DNA of 64,000 nucleotides from the NCBI RefSeq assembly GCF_020180945.1, contig NZ_JAIPUL010000005.1:117879-181878 (forward strand). The letters are read 5' to 3'. Made by a program: the position numbers and the translations under genes. Position 1 is the first letter of the stretch. Each line of letters opens with the position of its first letter. Positions 16,571 to 24,902 of the stretch are shown here, one piece after another. The DNA is from Lacticaseibacillus kribbianus. Lineage in GTDB: Bacteria > Bacillota > Bacilli > Lactobacillales > Lactobacillaceae. Below the pieces are notes generated by a model. It saw only the letters and a list, made by a program, of their open reading frames with translations. It did not search any database and was not told the DNA's origin.

Positions 16571-16594
16571 GGGAATTCACCCGTGCATTGAAAT

Positions 16595-16626
16595 AGTGAT
16601 AGCGGTATCACTTTATCAGTGATAAA
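16595..16626 (+). promoter_or_regulatory. Two adjacent palindromes ahead of the ABC ATPase gene
   Basis: AGTGATA-GCGG-TATCACT (16595-16612) is followed directly by TTTATCA-G-TGATAAA (16612-16626); TTGAAA at 16588-16593 may be a -35 element. Both contain a TATCA half-site. This looks like a double operator for a dimeric repressor controlling the ATPase-permease pair; no regulator gene is adjacent. Confidence 0.55.
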
Positions 16627-16656
16627 ATGAGTAAAAAATGAACAGAGGATGAGAGC

Positions 16657-17349
16657 ATGCTGACCGTCAAAAATCTAACCTTCGCGTTCCACGACAAACC
16701 GATTCTCGACAACGTCGCCTTCGACCTGCAGGACGGCCAGGTGATCGGCCTGGTCGCCCCCAACGGCACCGGCAAGACCACGCTGCTGCGCCTTTTGTGC
16801 GGGCTGTTGCCCGACGCCAAGGCGACCATCGAGCTCAACGGGGTGTCTTTTCACCAGCACCGCACCGCCTACCTCAAGCAGCTGTTCTTCCTTGAGAACT
16901 CCAACCAGCTCTACGCCGACCTGACCGTCAAGGACCACCTGGAGTACGTCAAGAAGATGTGGAAGTCCAAGGTCGACATCCAAAAAACGGTCGCGGAGCT
17001 GGGCATGGAATCCTACTTCAAGAAGAAGATCAAGAACCTCAGCCTGGGCATGAAGCAGCACGCGCTCTTGGCGATGTACATCGTCTCCGACGCGCAGACC
17101 ATGTTCATCGACGAGCCGCTCAACGGCCTGGACCCGACCTCGATTCAGCTGTTCGAGCAGATTTTTGCCGAACTCAAGGCCAAGGGCAAGACGCTTCTGG
17201 TCTCCTCGCACCAGATGGACTCCGTCGGGCGGGTGTCCGACTCGGTCTTTTTCCTCAAGGACCAGCACATCCATGACGTGACCAACGCCGGGCAGGACAT
17301 GATGGCGCTGTACACGCAGACCTTCCTGCAGGAGGCGGGGCATGCATGA
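16657..17349 (+). CDS. ABC transporter ATP-binding protein
   Basis: 230 residues with all ABC motifs: Walker A VAPNGTGKTT (31-42), signature LSLGMKQ (about 129), Walker B TMFIDEPLNGLDP with D-loop, and the switch His in SSHQMD. It drives a two-gene ABC-2-type transporter with the permease that overlaps its 3' end by 8 bp. It differs from the ATPase at 48972 by only four residues before the last few codons, and the DNA is almost identical too, a sign of recent duplication or gene conversion. Start is ATG at 16657 behind AGAGGATGAG. A double palindromic operator lies upstream. Confidence 0.93.
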   Translation: MLTVKNLTFAFHDKPILDNVAFDLQDGQVIGLVAPNGTGKTTLLRLLCGLLPDAKATIELNGVSFHQHRTAYLKQLFFLENSNQLYADLTVKDHLEYVKKMWKSKVDIQKTVAELGMESYFKKKIKNLSLGMKQHALLAMYIVSDAQTMFIDEPLNGLDPTSIQLFEQIFAELKAKGKTLLVSSHQMDSVGRVSDSVFFLKDQHIHDVTNAGQDMMALYTQTFLQEAGHA

Positions 17350-18538
17350 GCAGATTGCCTTTGACCTGAAGAAGAACTGGCGCGCGACCACCAACCTGGT
17401 GATCCTGATCGCCTTCACGCTGCTGTTGCTGATCACCTACTTCAGCGCCCGCAGCACCGCCGACCAGTCCGACAACGACAACTACGGCGCCTACGTCAAC
17501 GCCGACACCAAGATCCAAAACGAGCTGAGCAAGCTCCAGGAGATCAAGAACCCGGACGCGGCGACGGTCAAGAAGCTGCAGAAGCGCATGAAGCAGCACG
17601 AGTACCTCAAGGCGATCGTGCTGGCGCACACCGACCTCGAGAACGTTTTCACCACCAACATGACGGACGCGCGGCTGAACACGGAAAAGGCGGTCCTGGC
17701 CTACGAACGCTACACGCTGCGCGAGGTCAAGGCCGGCCGCACCAAGGGCCTGATCGTCATCGCGCTGCCGGGCAAGAAGACGGACAAGACCCTGCTCGGC
17801 CGCCAAAAGGACGTCGCCTACTACGAGTACCTGGTCAAGCACAAGCTGGTCGAGGTGCCGGCGACCAAAAAGGACGCGCCGGCCAACAACTACATCGCCT
17901 ACGCCTTCCTGTACAACGTGTCGCCGCTGCTCTTGCTGGCCGTTTTTGCCGTGCAGCTGGGCCAGCTCTTCACCATTGAAAAACGCCGCGGCACCATCAA
18001 CTTCCTGAACATCGTGCCGAGCGGCAAGCTGCGGCTGTTGTCCGCGCGCATGGTCTCGTTTTTGGTGCTGACGATTCCACTGTTCCTGGTCGCCGGCGGC
18101 ATCGCCTACGCCGCGGCCGCCAAGAGCTTCGAGGTCGGCTCGTGGGACTACCCGATTGTCTACTCGGCGGACGGGCGCACCGTGTCGATCATGAACATCG
18201 GCCAGTTCCTGGTGATGTTCGTGCTGCTTTTGCTGGCCGTCGCGGTGTTCATCATGATGGTCAGCGCCCTGGTCAGCCTGTACTCGGGCAACCTCGCCGT
18301 CAACATCGTCGCAAGCCTCGCGGTGATCCTGCTCGGCGCCCCGCAGGTGATGGCTCACGTGCCCGACGCCCTCGCGCGCTTTTTGCCGACCGCCTACTTC
18401 CAGGCAAACTCGGTGATTCTGCACGAGACCGACTGGACGATTCCGGGCATCGGCTTCGGCGTGGTCGTGCTGCTGGCGTGGAGCCTGGTGCTGTACGCCG
18501 TGTGCACCGCGATTCTGCGCCGGCGCGAGCTGATCTAG
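17342..18538 (+). CDS. ABC transporter permease, ABC-2-like, subgroup III
   Basis: 398 residues beginning MHEQIAFDLKKNWRATTN, with membrane segment one at about 19-38, a Lys-rich extracytoplasmic region to about 190 and five or six membrane segments afterwards. The family motif is GSWDYP. It starts inside the last codons of the ATPase gene, so the two are translationally coupled and must form one transporter. Relatives are the proteins at 15362 and 44758. Substrate unknown; these ABC-2 exporters often move peptides, lipids or drugs. Confidence 0.88.
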   Translation: MHEQIAFDLKKNWRATTNLVILIAFTLLLLITYFSARSTADQSDNDNYGAYVNADTKIQNELSKLQEIKNPDAATVKKLQKRMKQHEYLKAIVLAHTDLENVFTTNMTDARLNTEKAVLAYERYTLREVKAGRTKGLIVIALPGKKTDKTLLGRQKDVAYYEYLVKHKLVEVPATKKDAPANNYIAYAFLYNVSPLLLLAVFAVQLGQLFTIEKRRGTINFLNIVPSGKLRLLSARMVSFLVLTIPLFLVAGGIAYAAAAKSFEVGSWDYPIVYSADGRTVSIMNIGQFLVMFVLLLLAVAVFIMMVSALVSLYSGNLAVNIVASLAVILLGAPQVMAHVPDALARFLPTAYFQANSVILHETDWTIPGIGFGVVVLLAWSLVLYAVCTAILRRRELI

Positions 18539-18554
18539 CAAGGATAGTGGTCAC

Positions 18555-18587
18555 AACGGGATGGTGCCTGCGGTGCCATCCCGTTTT
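18555..18587 (+). terminator. Terminator of the ATPase-permease operon
   Basis: A 10-bp stem (18555-18564 with 18576-18585) followed by a T-run, 16 bp after the permease stop. Confidence 0.85.
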
Positions 18588-18670
18588 TGGCCCCCGCCAC
18601 CGCGCGGGGCGGCCGCCGCGGGACGCGGTGAGCAGGCGATGGTGCAAATCTGATACGCGGAGGGTGCGCG

Positions 18671-19939
18671 ATGTTTGGCCAAGTGGCACTGGAGTTGAAG
18701 AAGCAGCCGTGGCTGCTGCACGTGGCGGCGCTGATCGGGATGCTGCTGCTGTTTGCGGTGCCGCTGGGGCACGCAACCGGGGTTTTGCCTACGCGGTACA
18801 CTTACGTTCACGGGACCCGGTTTGTGAACTACGAGGCTCACACCGTCGACGGTGAGGCCAAGGCGGTGCAACGAGCCCGCGCTGTGGCGGAGAAGGAGTA
18901 CCGCGGACTGGTCCAGACGCGGCCGACCGACGAGAACCTGGCGATGCTGAAGCTGCTGCAAGACCTGCGCGCGCCGCTTGAACGGCGCGATTACCTGACC
19001 GCCAACCGGCTGACCCTGGCCGCCATCGACAAGGACCCGCGGCTGGCGGGACACTACAATCTGAACCTCATCATCAACAGCACGAATGTGGGCAGTGCGG
19101 CGCTGAACGGCGATGCCATGACGGCCAGTCTGACCTACTACGTGAAGCACCGCATCAACAGCCTGCAGGTGATCGATGAGAAGGTCTCGGCGGTCAACGC
19201 GGTGTACGACGTAATGTCGCGCTACGGGGAGCACGCGTACAAGTTCACGGTGCTCGATAATCGCAAGCAGTACTTCTACAAGCTCAACGCCGGCACGCCG
19301 CTGACCTGGATTTTTCTCTGCTACGCCGCCTTGACACTGGCCCTGGTGTTCAACTTCGACCGCCGCAACAACACGGAAAACTTGAAGCACATGAGCCCCC
19401 GCCGCGACTGGGCGATGGTGCTGCTGCGCGCCGGCGTGACGCTGGGCATCGTGCTCGGCGTGCTCGCCGCGACGCTGGTGCTGGCGCTTGCCATCAACGC
19501 CGGCATTCCCGGCCACACGCTGGGGACGCTCGGCTACCCGCTGATCACCACCAGTGGGCCGCTCATCGTCGTGACGCCGGTGTGGCAGTACGTCGGCGCG
19601 GCGCTTGTGCAGTACGCGCTGTGGGCCGTGCTGCTCGGCGGCGTCGCCTACGTGGTGACGCAGTTCGTGGCCGAGCCGCTTTTGGTGGTGCTGCTATGTT
19701 CCCTGGTGTTCCTCGGGATTCCGCTGCATTACTTGGAGCTGCTGCCGCTCACGGTGCGGCGCCTATTTCCCGGGTTATACACCAACCCGCCGGCGCTTGC
19801 CGCTCAGGCGGATTACTTCCTGCACGTCCCGTTGCACCAGGCGTTGGCGGTGTTGGCGGCCTGGACCGCGCTGTTCTGGGCCCTGGGGGTGCTGATCCAG
19901 CGCCTGCGCTACCGCAGCCGGGGACCGTGGCTGAGCTGA
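18671..19939 (+). CDS. ABC-2-like membrane protein, subgroup I
   Basis: 422 residues, the same length as the protein at 5622 and close to it: MFGQVALELKKQPWLLHV, first membrane segment at about 17-37 ending PLGHATGVLPT, a roughly 180-residue outside region, then TPLTWIFLCYA and five or six membrane segments ending GPWLS. The motif is LGTLGYP. It is separated from the ATPase operon by a terminator, so it has its own transcript. Start is ATG at 18671 behind GGAGGG. Confidence 0.75.
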   Translation: MFGQVALELKKQPWLLHVAALIGMLLLFAVPLGHATGVLPTRYTYVHGTRFVNYEAHTVDGEAKAVQRARAVAEKEYRGLVQTRPTDENLAMLKLLQDLRAPLERRDYLTANRLTLAAIDKDPRLAGHYNLNLIINSTNVGSAALNGDAMTASLTYYVKHRINSLQVIDEKVSAVNAVYDVMSRYGEHAYKFTVLDNRKQYFYKLNAGTPLTWIFLCYAALTLALVFNFDRRNNTENLKHMSPRRDWAMVLLRAGVTLGIVLGVLAATLVLALAINAGIPGHTLGTLGYPLITTSGPLIVVTPVWQYVGAALVQYALWAVLLGGVAYVVTQFVAEPLLVVLLCSLVFLGIPLHYLELLPLTVRRLFPGLYTNPPALAAQADYFLHVPLHQALAVLAAWTALFWALGVLIQRLRYRSRGPWLS

Positions 19940-19989
19940 ACCATCAGGGCAAGTCGCCGTTGCCGCGGGGAGCCCACCAATCGATGTGA

Positions 19990-20020
19990 AAGGGGAGGCG
20001 CCGGCAGCGGCGCCTCCCTT
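19990..20020 (+). terminator. GC-rich hairpin after the ABC-2-like gene
   Basis: Bases 19990-20002 pair with 20009-20020 (12 bp). It lacks a long T-run, so it may be a weak terminator. Confidence 0.5.
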
Positions 20021-20063
20021 GTGGTATCCTGAGGGGGAAGTTCACGCTTACGGAGGAAAAAAC

Positions 20064-20639
20064 ATGACACCCATCATCACCGAGCGCCTGATTCTGCGGC
20101 CGTTCACCGAAGCCGACCTGCCGGAGTTTTTCGCCATTCAGCACGACCCCGTCGTCAACCAGTTCCTGCCTTGGTGGGCCCCGCAGACCGACGCCGAGGC
20201 CCTGACGCTTTTGCACGAGCAGTACCTCGACGCGCCGGACGGCTATGCGCTGGCCGTGTGCCTCAAGGCCACGAACAAGGTGATCGGCTTCATCCACGCG
20301 GAGGCAAGCGCCGCCCACGACTTCGGCTACGGCATGGCCCAAAGCGCGTGGGGCCACGGCTACATGACCGAGGCGGGGCGGGCGCTGATCGCCCAGCTGC
20401 CGGTCGCCGATTACCCCTTCCTGACCGCGACGCACGACCGCGAGAACCCCAGAAGCGGCGCGGTGATGCGCCGGCTGGGCATGACCTACCAGTACACCTA
20501 CCTCGAGCAGTGGCAGCCCAAGGACTTCCCCGTCCACTTCCGCCTGTACCTGCTCAACCGCGACGGCGACGCGACCCGTCAATTCCCGAAGTATGCGGAG
20601 ATGTACCCGACGCACTTTGTGGAGGAGGGGCTGAACTAG
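20064..20639 (+). CDS. GNAT family N-acetyltransferase (RimJ/RimL type)
   Basis: 191 residues from ATG 20064, which follows ACGGAGG. The opening ITERLILRPFTEADLPEFF is typical of the RimJ/RimL-like group, which acetylates protein N-termini or small amines with acetyl-CoA. The acetyl-CoA-binding loop region lies in the middle (DFGYGMAQSAWGHGYMTEA), and HDRENPRSGAVMRRLGM is the usual beta5-alpha4 segment. The target is not predictable. Single gene. Confidence 0.88.
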   Translation: MTPIITERLILRPFTEADLPEFFAIQHDPVVNQFLPWWAPQTDAEALTLLHEQYLDAPDGYALAVCLKATNKVIGFIHAEASAAHDFGYGMAQSAWGHGYMTEAGRALIAQLPVADYPFLTATHDRENPRSGAVMRRLGMTYQYTYLEQWQPKDFPVHFRLYLLNRDGDATRQFPKYAEMYPTHFVEEGLN

Positions 20640-20646
20640 AGTTGAA

Positions 20647-20724
20647 AAAAAGTGCGGTTCTCCGCGGCACCACGCGCTCCTGTCAGCAGGATTGCGTGGC
20701 GCCTTGCGGGAAACCGCACTTTTG
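20647..20724. terminator. Long bidirectional hairpin with inverted AAGTGCGGT 9-mers
   Basis: A 12-bp outer stem (20647-20658 with 20713-20724) starts with AAAA and ends with TTTT, and imperfect pairing continues inward. It lies between the GNAT gene and the hairpin-repeat array, and likely ends the GNAT transcript. Confidence 0.6.
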
Positions 20725-20747
20725 CGTTGTCTGAGTGAGGGGTGGCG

Positions 20748-21266
20748 AAGTGCGCCGCGCTACGCCCTGGTCGTCGGGCTCCGCGCGGCAACGCGGGTGC
20801 GGCTAGCTACGCTCAACCGCTCGAAGCAAAGTGCGCTTCAATCGGTTGAGCTAGGCTACCCGACCCGCTAAGTGCGCCGCGCTCCGCCCTGGTCGTCGTC
20901 GGGCTCCGCGCGGCAACGGCGGTTCGCCCAGCTAAGGCCGGCACACGAAGCAAAGTGCGCTTCATGCACCAGCCTTACGCTGGGCGATCGCCTAAGTGCG
21001 CCGCGCTCCGCCCTGGTTATCGTCGGGCTCCGCGCGGCAACGCGGGTGCGGCTAGCTACGCTCAACCGCTCGAAGCAAAGTGCGCTTCAATCGGTTGAGC
21101 TAGGCTACCCGACCCGCTAAGTGCGCCGCGCTCCGCCCTGGTCGTCGTCGGGCTCCGCGCGGCAACGGCGATTCGCCCAGCTAGGACCGCCACTCGAAGC
21201 AAAGTGCGCTTCAAGCGTCGGTCCTACGTTATGTGGCCTGCTAAGTGCGCCGCGCGTCGCCCTGGG
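20748..21266 (+). repeat. Tandem array of four AAAGTGC-loop hairpin units
   Basis: Units begin at 20748, 20870, 20994 and 21119, with a partial fifth at 21243: a period of 122-125 bp. Each unit has a conserved head of about 50 bp (AAGTGCGCCGCGCTCCGCCC, then GGGCTCCGCGCGGCAACG) and a long imperfect hairpin of about 70 bp. Every hairpin tip is GAAGC-AAAGTGC-GCTTC. The outer arms of units 1 and 3 are identical, and those of 2 and 4 differ. There are no cas genes and the variable parts are palindromes, so this is not CRISPR. Confidence 0.85.
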
Positions 21267-21267
21267 G

Positions 21268-23118
21268 CTACTTCAGCGTCGCGTTGGTCACCTTGCCGAC
21301 CACGCTGCCCAGGTTCTTGGCGACGCGGGCGGTGAAGGTCAGCTTGTCGCCGGCCATCAGGAAGCGCACCCGCGGGTCGGTCTTGACGCTTGCCGTGTAG
21401 ACGACCGGGTCGCCGTCGAGCAGGAAGCTCATCGCGTCGCCGCTCAGGCTCACGCGGTTGACCGTGCCGGACACGGCCGTTTTCTTGCCCGCGGTGGCGG
21501 CTGCGGTCGGGTCGGCGCCGAACAGCGTCCGGTAGCTGGCCAGCGCGGCGTCGGCGTCGCTGCCGGTCGCCACGGTGCTCTGCGTGCCGTTGCCGCTGGC
21601 CAGCAGGTAGACGTAGCTTCGGAAGGCGTTGGAGGAGTCGAGCATCGACACCACCCAGGTCGGCCGGCCGTCGATGCGGTACAGCATCGGCATCTTCGGC
21701 TTCCAGCCGGTCTGCTTCATCATGTCCTTGGCGAGCTTCTGCGCGCGGTCCGGCGTCATCGCGTCGTGGGTCTCGCGGTAGTAGTAGGTCTTGCCGGTCG
21801 CCGCGTCGGTGAAGGTGTAGCCCATCACCGAGGTCTGGCTGGACTTGGCCGAGGTCAAAGACTGCTGGTAGTAGATCTGGCCGTCGTACATCACCGGGGT
21901 CACGTCGTTGTCGTTGCCCTCGGTGCCGGCGCCGGTCACGGCGACCATCACGCCGGTGCGCGCGCCGCCCCAGCCGTTGGCGTTCCACCAGCCGTTGCGC
22001 TCGGCGCCCCACGCCGCAACCTGATCCGAGGTCGTGGTCGGGTCGATCGCGACGTCGAGCCATGACGGTTTTTTCGCAAGGTCTTGGTAAAAATTGAGCT
22101 TGCCGGTTTCCGCGTTCAGGGTCACGACGGCCTTGTGGCGGAAGTCCTGACGGTTGGTCACGCCGTAGCGCCGCACCAGGGTGGCGACGTAGTAGGGGGT
22201 GCCGTCCTCGGCAATCTCAAGCTGCGGCGTGTTTGACATCATCACGTAGCTGGAGTTGGCGGTCGCGGCGTACATCAGGCGCCGCGCGTCCTTGCCGAAG
22301 TAGGCCGCCGGGGTGTAGCGCATCGCCTTTTTGACGAACTTCGGCGAGGCGGACTTGCTGGTCGCGTCCACCTTGAAGTAGCCGTCGACCTGCTTGTAGC
22401 GCAGGTAGCGGAAGAAGCTGCCGTCGAAGTCCAGCGGCGCGACGTACACCAGCTTGCCGCCGTTGATCTGGGCGCGGACGTGGTCGACCGCGTAGACGTT
22501 GGCGTTCGGAATGTTGCTCAGCGAGTTGTTGACCTGCGTCAGCACGGTGGCCGGGGCGTTGACCACCGGTGCCTGGACCTTCTTGCTGCTGACGACCGGC
22601 AGCGGCGCCTTGCTGGTCGAGTCGTAGCTGGTCACCGGCGCGTCGTTGGCGATCTGCTTGGCGTCGACGATGCCCATGATGGCAAAAACGGCGAAGGCGA
22701 CGACGGCCAGCGCGAACGCGGCCCCGGCAAGCTTCAGGAAGCGGCCGCCGAGCTTGGTCGGCTTGGCGGGCTTGGCCCCCGGCGTCACGTCCTGACGCTC
22801 CTTGGACTGGTGCTTGCCCGCCGCCTGCGCGAACTTGCGCCAGTCGACCGAGGCGCCGCCGCCGGCAAACATCGCGGCGATCAGCCCGAACAGCGCCGCC
22901 GCCATCAGGTTCGCCTGCACGGTGGTCGCGAGGCTCGGCTCCGGCAGGGTGAAGTAGACCCAGGCCGTGGCCAGCACGAACAGCAGCACCGTCGTCCCCG
23001 CCAGGCGCAGCGCGCGCCCGGTGCGGTGCGCGGCGGCCAAGGCGCCTGCGCCGATCAGCCCGACGGCCACCCCGGCCGCCGTGAAGCGCAGCGTAATCCC
23101 CAAAAATAAGCCCAACAT
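21268..23118 (-). CDS. Large membrane protein with extracytoplasmic domain, unknown
   Basis: 616 residues from ATG 23118, which follows GGGAGGAC; longer in-frame starts lack ribosome sites. Four hydrophobic segments lie in the first 180 residues, with a loop between the third and fourth. About 430 residues outside follow, with repeated beta-type stretches (YYVATLVRRYGVTN, VMYDGQIYYQQSL) and a Trp/Gly patch RNGWWNANGWGGA. The outside region ends with an OB-like stretch that may bind ligands. I do not recognise a named family. Single gene, flanked on its 3' side by the hairpin array. Confidence 0.75.
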   Translation of the reverse strand: MLGLFLGITLRFTAAGVAVGLIGAGALAAAHRTGRALRLAGTTVLLFVLATAWVYFTLPEPSLATTVQANLMAAALFGLIAAMFAGGGASVDWRKFAQAAGKHQSKERQDVTPGAKPAKPTKLGGRFLKLAGAAFALAVVAFAVFAIMGIVDAKQIANDAPVTSYDSTSKAPLPVVSSKKVQAPVVNAPATVLTQVNNSLSNIPNANVYAVDHVRAQINGGKLVYVAPLDFDGSFFRYLRYKQVDGYFKVDATSKSASPKFVKKAMRYTPAAYFGKDARRLMYAATANSSYVMMSNTPQLEIAEDGTPYYVATLVRRYGVTNRQDFRHKAVVTLNAETGKLNFYQDLAKKPSWLDVAIDPTTTSDQVAAWGAERNGWWNANGWGGARTGVMVAVTGAGTEGNDNDVTPVMYDGQIYYQQSLTSAKSSQTSVMGYTFTDAATGKTYYYRETHDAMTPDRAQKLAKDMMKQTGWKPKMPMLYRIDGRPTWVVSMLDSSNAFRSYVYLLASGNGTQSTVATGSDADAALASYRTLFGADPTAAATAGKKTAVSGTVNRVSLSGDAMSFLLDGDPVVYTASVKTDPRVRFLMAGDKLTFTARVAKNLGSVVGKVTNATLK

Positions 23119-23312
23119 ATGATGTCCTCCCGTAATCATTATAGTTATATTGTAGCAAATCCAGGCGGGGCACCATCGGCCTTGAGGCGCATTTTCCTTG
23201 AGATTATTTCCCGGGAAATCGCCAGGCGTCTTGCAAGTTGGCGGGAAGTGGCCCATCATTAGGGTGTAACGGTTTTAGGTTAGCTTGAATTCGCACCGAG
23301 GGAGGAGAGAAA

Positions 23313-23843
23313 ATGGCAAAACCACAGACAAGACAAGACTTAATTCTCAGCACGTACCGGCACCACGACCGGCTGGTGGCGCAGGTCGACGCCCTGACCG
23401 CGGCGCAGCAGGCCACGCCGTTCGCGTTCAAGGGTCGCGACCGCAACCTGCGCGACGTGTTCGTGCAGCTGGCCGCCTGGGAGCACCTGTACCTGGACTG
23501 GAGCACGGCGAACCTGGCCGGGACGGCCAAGCGCCTGCTGCCCAAGCCCTACACCTGGCACACGACCGGTCAGCTGAGCCGCAAGATTCAGGCGGCGCAC
23601 GCGGAGACATCGCTGAGTGACGCCCGGCAGGATTTTGAAAGCGCCTACGACACGCTGATGGATCAGTTCGACGCGCTCTCCAACGAGCAGCTGTTCCTGC
23701 GCGGCTTCTACCCCTGGACCGGCTCGCTTGCCCTTGGCGAGTACGCGACGCTGGTGTCGGCGTCGCACTTCGCCTGGGCCAGCAAGGTCGTGGCGCGCTT
23801 TCACCGCCAGCTCGAAGAAGAGCAGGCGGTCGGCACGCACTGA
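23313..23843 (+). CDS. ClbS/DfsB family four-helix bundle protein
   Basis: 176 residues, almost all helical. QDLILSTYRHHDRLVAQVDAL and DRNLRDVFVQLAAWEHLYLDW match the ClbS/DfsB (DUF1706) group, related to DinB-like bundles. ClbS itself hydrolyses colibactin; most members have no known substrate. Conserved His in HHDR, the EHLYLDW helix and a late SASHFAWA could form a metal-like site as in DinB folds. ATG at 23313 lies behind GGGAGGAGAG. A strong terminator follows. Confidence 0.82.
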   Translation: MAKPQTRQDLILSTYRHHDRLVAQVDALTAAQQATPFAFKGRDRNLRDVFVQLAAWEHLYLDWSTANLAGTAKRLLPKPYTWHTTGQLSRKIQAAHAETSLSDARQDFESAYDTLMDQFDALSNEQLFLRGFYPWTGSLALGEYATLVSASHFAWASKVVARFHRQLEEEQAVGTH

Positions 23844-23857
23844 AATTAAGGACGACC

Positions 23858-23905
23858 AAAAATGGTGCCACCGCTCGTGGATTGCGAGGGGTGGCACCAT
23901 TTTTT
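23858..23905. terminator. Bidirectional terminator
   Basis: A perfect 15-bp stem (23858-23872 with 23890-23904) beginning AAAAA and ending TTTTT, 15 bp after the ClbS-like stop. Confidence 0.88.
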
Positions 23906-23936
23906 CGAATCTCAGGTTAGACTGGGAGGTCGCGGG

Positions 23937-24258
23937 GGCCGGCACACGAAGCAAAGTGCGCTTATGCGCCAGCCCTACGCTAGCCGATCGCCTAAGAGCG
24001 CGCTGCTCCGCCCTCTAAACGGGCTCCGCAAGGCAACGGCCACTCGTCCAGCTAAGGCCCGCACTCGAGGCAAAGTACGCCTCAAGCGCGGGCCTTACGC
24101 TAGCCGGTGGCCTAAGTGCGCCTTGCTCCGCCCTCTAAACGGGCTCCGCAGCGCAACGCGGGAGCGGGTAGCTACGCCAAGGCACTCGGGGCAAAGTGCG
24201 CCCCAAGCGCCTTGGCTAGGCTATCCGTCCCGCTAAGTGCGCGCTGCTCCGCCCTCTA
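23937..24258 (+). repeat. Array of three AAAGTGC-loop hairpin units
   Basis: Three units with tips at 23953, 24072 and 24193 (loop starts). Tip stems are GAAGC/GCTTA, GAGGC/GCCTC and GGGGC/GCCCC around AAAGTGC, AAAGTAC and AAAGTGC. The last two show paired changes relative to the 20.7-kb array. The conserved head (GCTCCGCCCTCTAAAC) separates units. The final head runs into the stop codon of the Dps gene. Confidence 0.85.
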
Positions 24259-24729
24259 ATCTTCCGCAATCTCCGGCGCCTGGTTCAGTTGAGCCGTCAG
24301 CATCCAGATGCGTTTTTCCGTTGCGCCCTTGAAGCCGATGAAGAGGTCCTGGGTCGTGTCGTCGCCCTCCGCGCCCGACACCTCGATGCCGTGCTGGTAG
24401 ACGTCGGCCAGGTAGCGGTAGCCCTCAAGCAGCGTGGCCAAGCGCTCCGGCGTCGGCGTGCCGAACGTGCCGTGGGCGTCCTTGATGCCGGTCAGCTCGG
24501 CGAACTCCTCAAGCGTCGACGCCGGCGCACCGTCCAGCGTGATCAGGCGCTCGGCAATCTCGTCCAGCTGCTCGTCGAGGTCTTCGCGGAAGTCGTCCAT
24601 CAACGGGTGCAGGTGTAAAAACTCGGGGCCGCGCATGTACCAGTGAACCTGGTGAACCACCGCGCTCATCTGACTGAGGTCGGCCACCAGCTGGTTCAAA
24701 ACTTCCTTGGTCTGGGGAACTTGCATCAT
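24256..24729 (-). CDS. dps: Dps/ferritin-like DNA-protection protein
   Basis: 157 residues from ATG 24729 behind AGGAGGAG (a second ATG follows at once). The Dps ferroxidase ligands are visible in HQVHWYMRGPEFLHLHPLMD and the following DLDEQLDEIAERLI. Dps dodecamers oxidise Fe(II) with peroxide, store iron and protect DNA. The gene is monocistronic and its stop codon lies within the head of a hairpin repeat. A second Dps gene, of a different subgroup, is at 44075. Confidence 0.92.
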   Translation of the reverse strand: MMQVPQTKEVLNQLVADLSQMSAVVHQVHWYMRGPEFLHLHPLMDDFREDLDEQLDEIAERLITLDGAPASTLEEFAELTGIKDAHGTFGTPTPERLATLLEGYRYLADVYQHGIEVSGAEGDDTTQDLFIGFKGATEKRIWMLTAQLNQAPEIAED

Positions 24730-24902
24730 GCTTCTTCTCCTCCTATTGCGCCTGCCTGCAGGCGCGTGCCAGCGCTTCCAATCGACCCTTACAGTGTAAC
24801 CGATGAGGCGCGGCGGACCCAAGGAATCTGCTCAAGCGGCGCGGCCGGGGGCGCGGTACTCTAGCGGCGCGGAGACGAGGGTGCGGCACGCGGCCGAGGC
24901 CG

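Noticed and set aside
20748..21266. CRISPR-like array of repeats at about 124-bp spacing
   Set aside because: The variable parts are palindromes rather than unique spacers, units 1 and 3 are the same, and no cas genes are nearby.
21121..22065. Plus-strand reading frame of 314 codons after the hairpin array
   Set aside because: Begins inside the repeats and is antisense to the membrane protein at 21268, which has a signal-like N-terminus and ribosome site.
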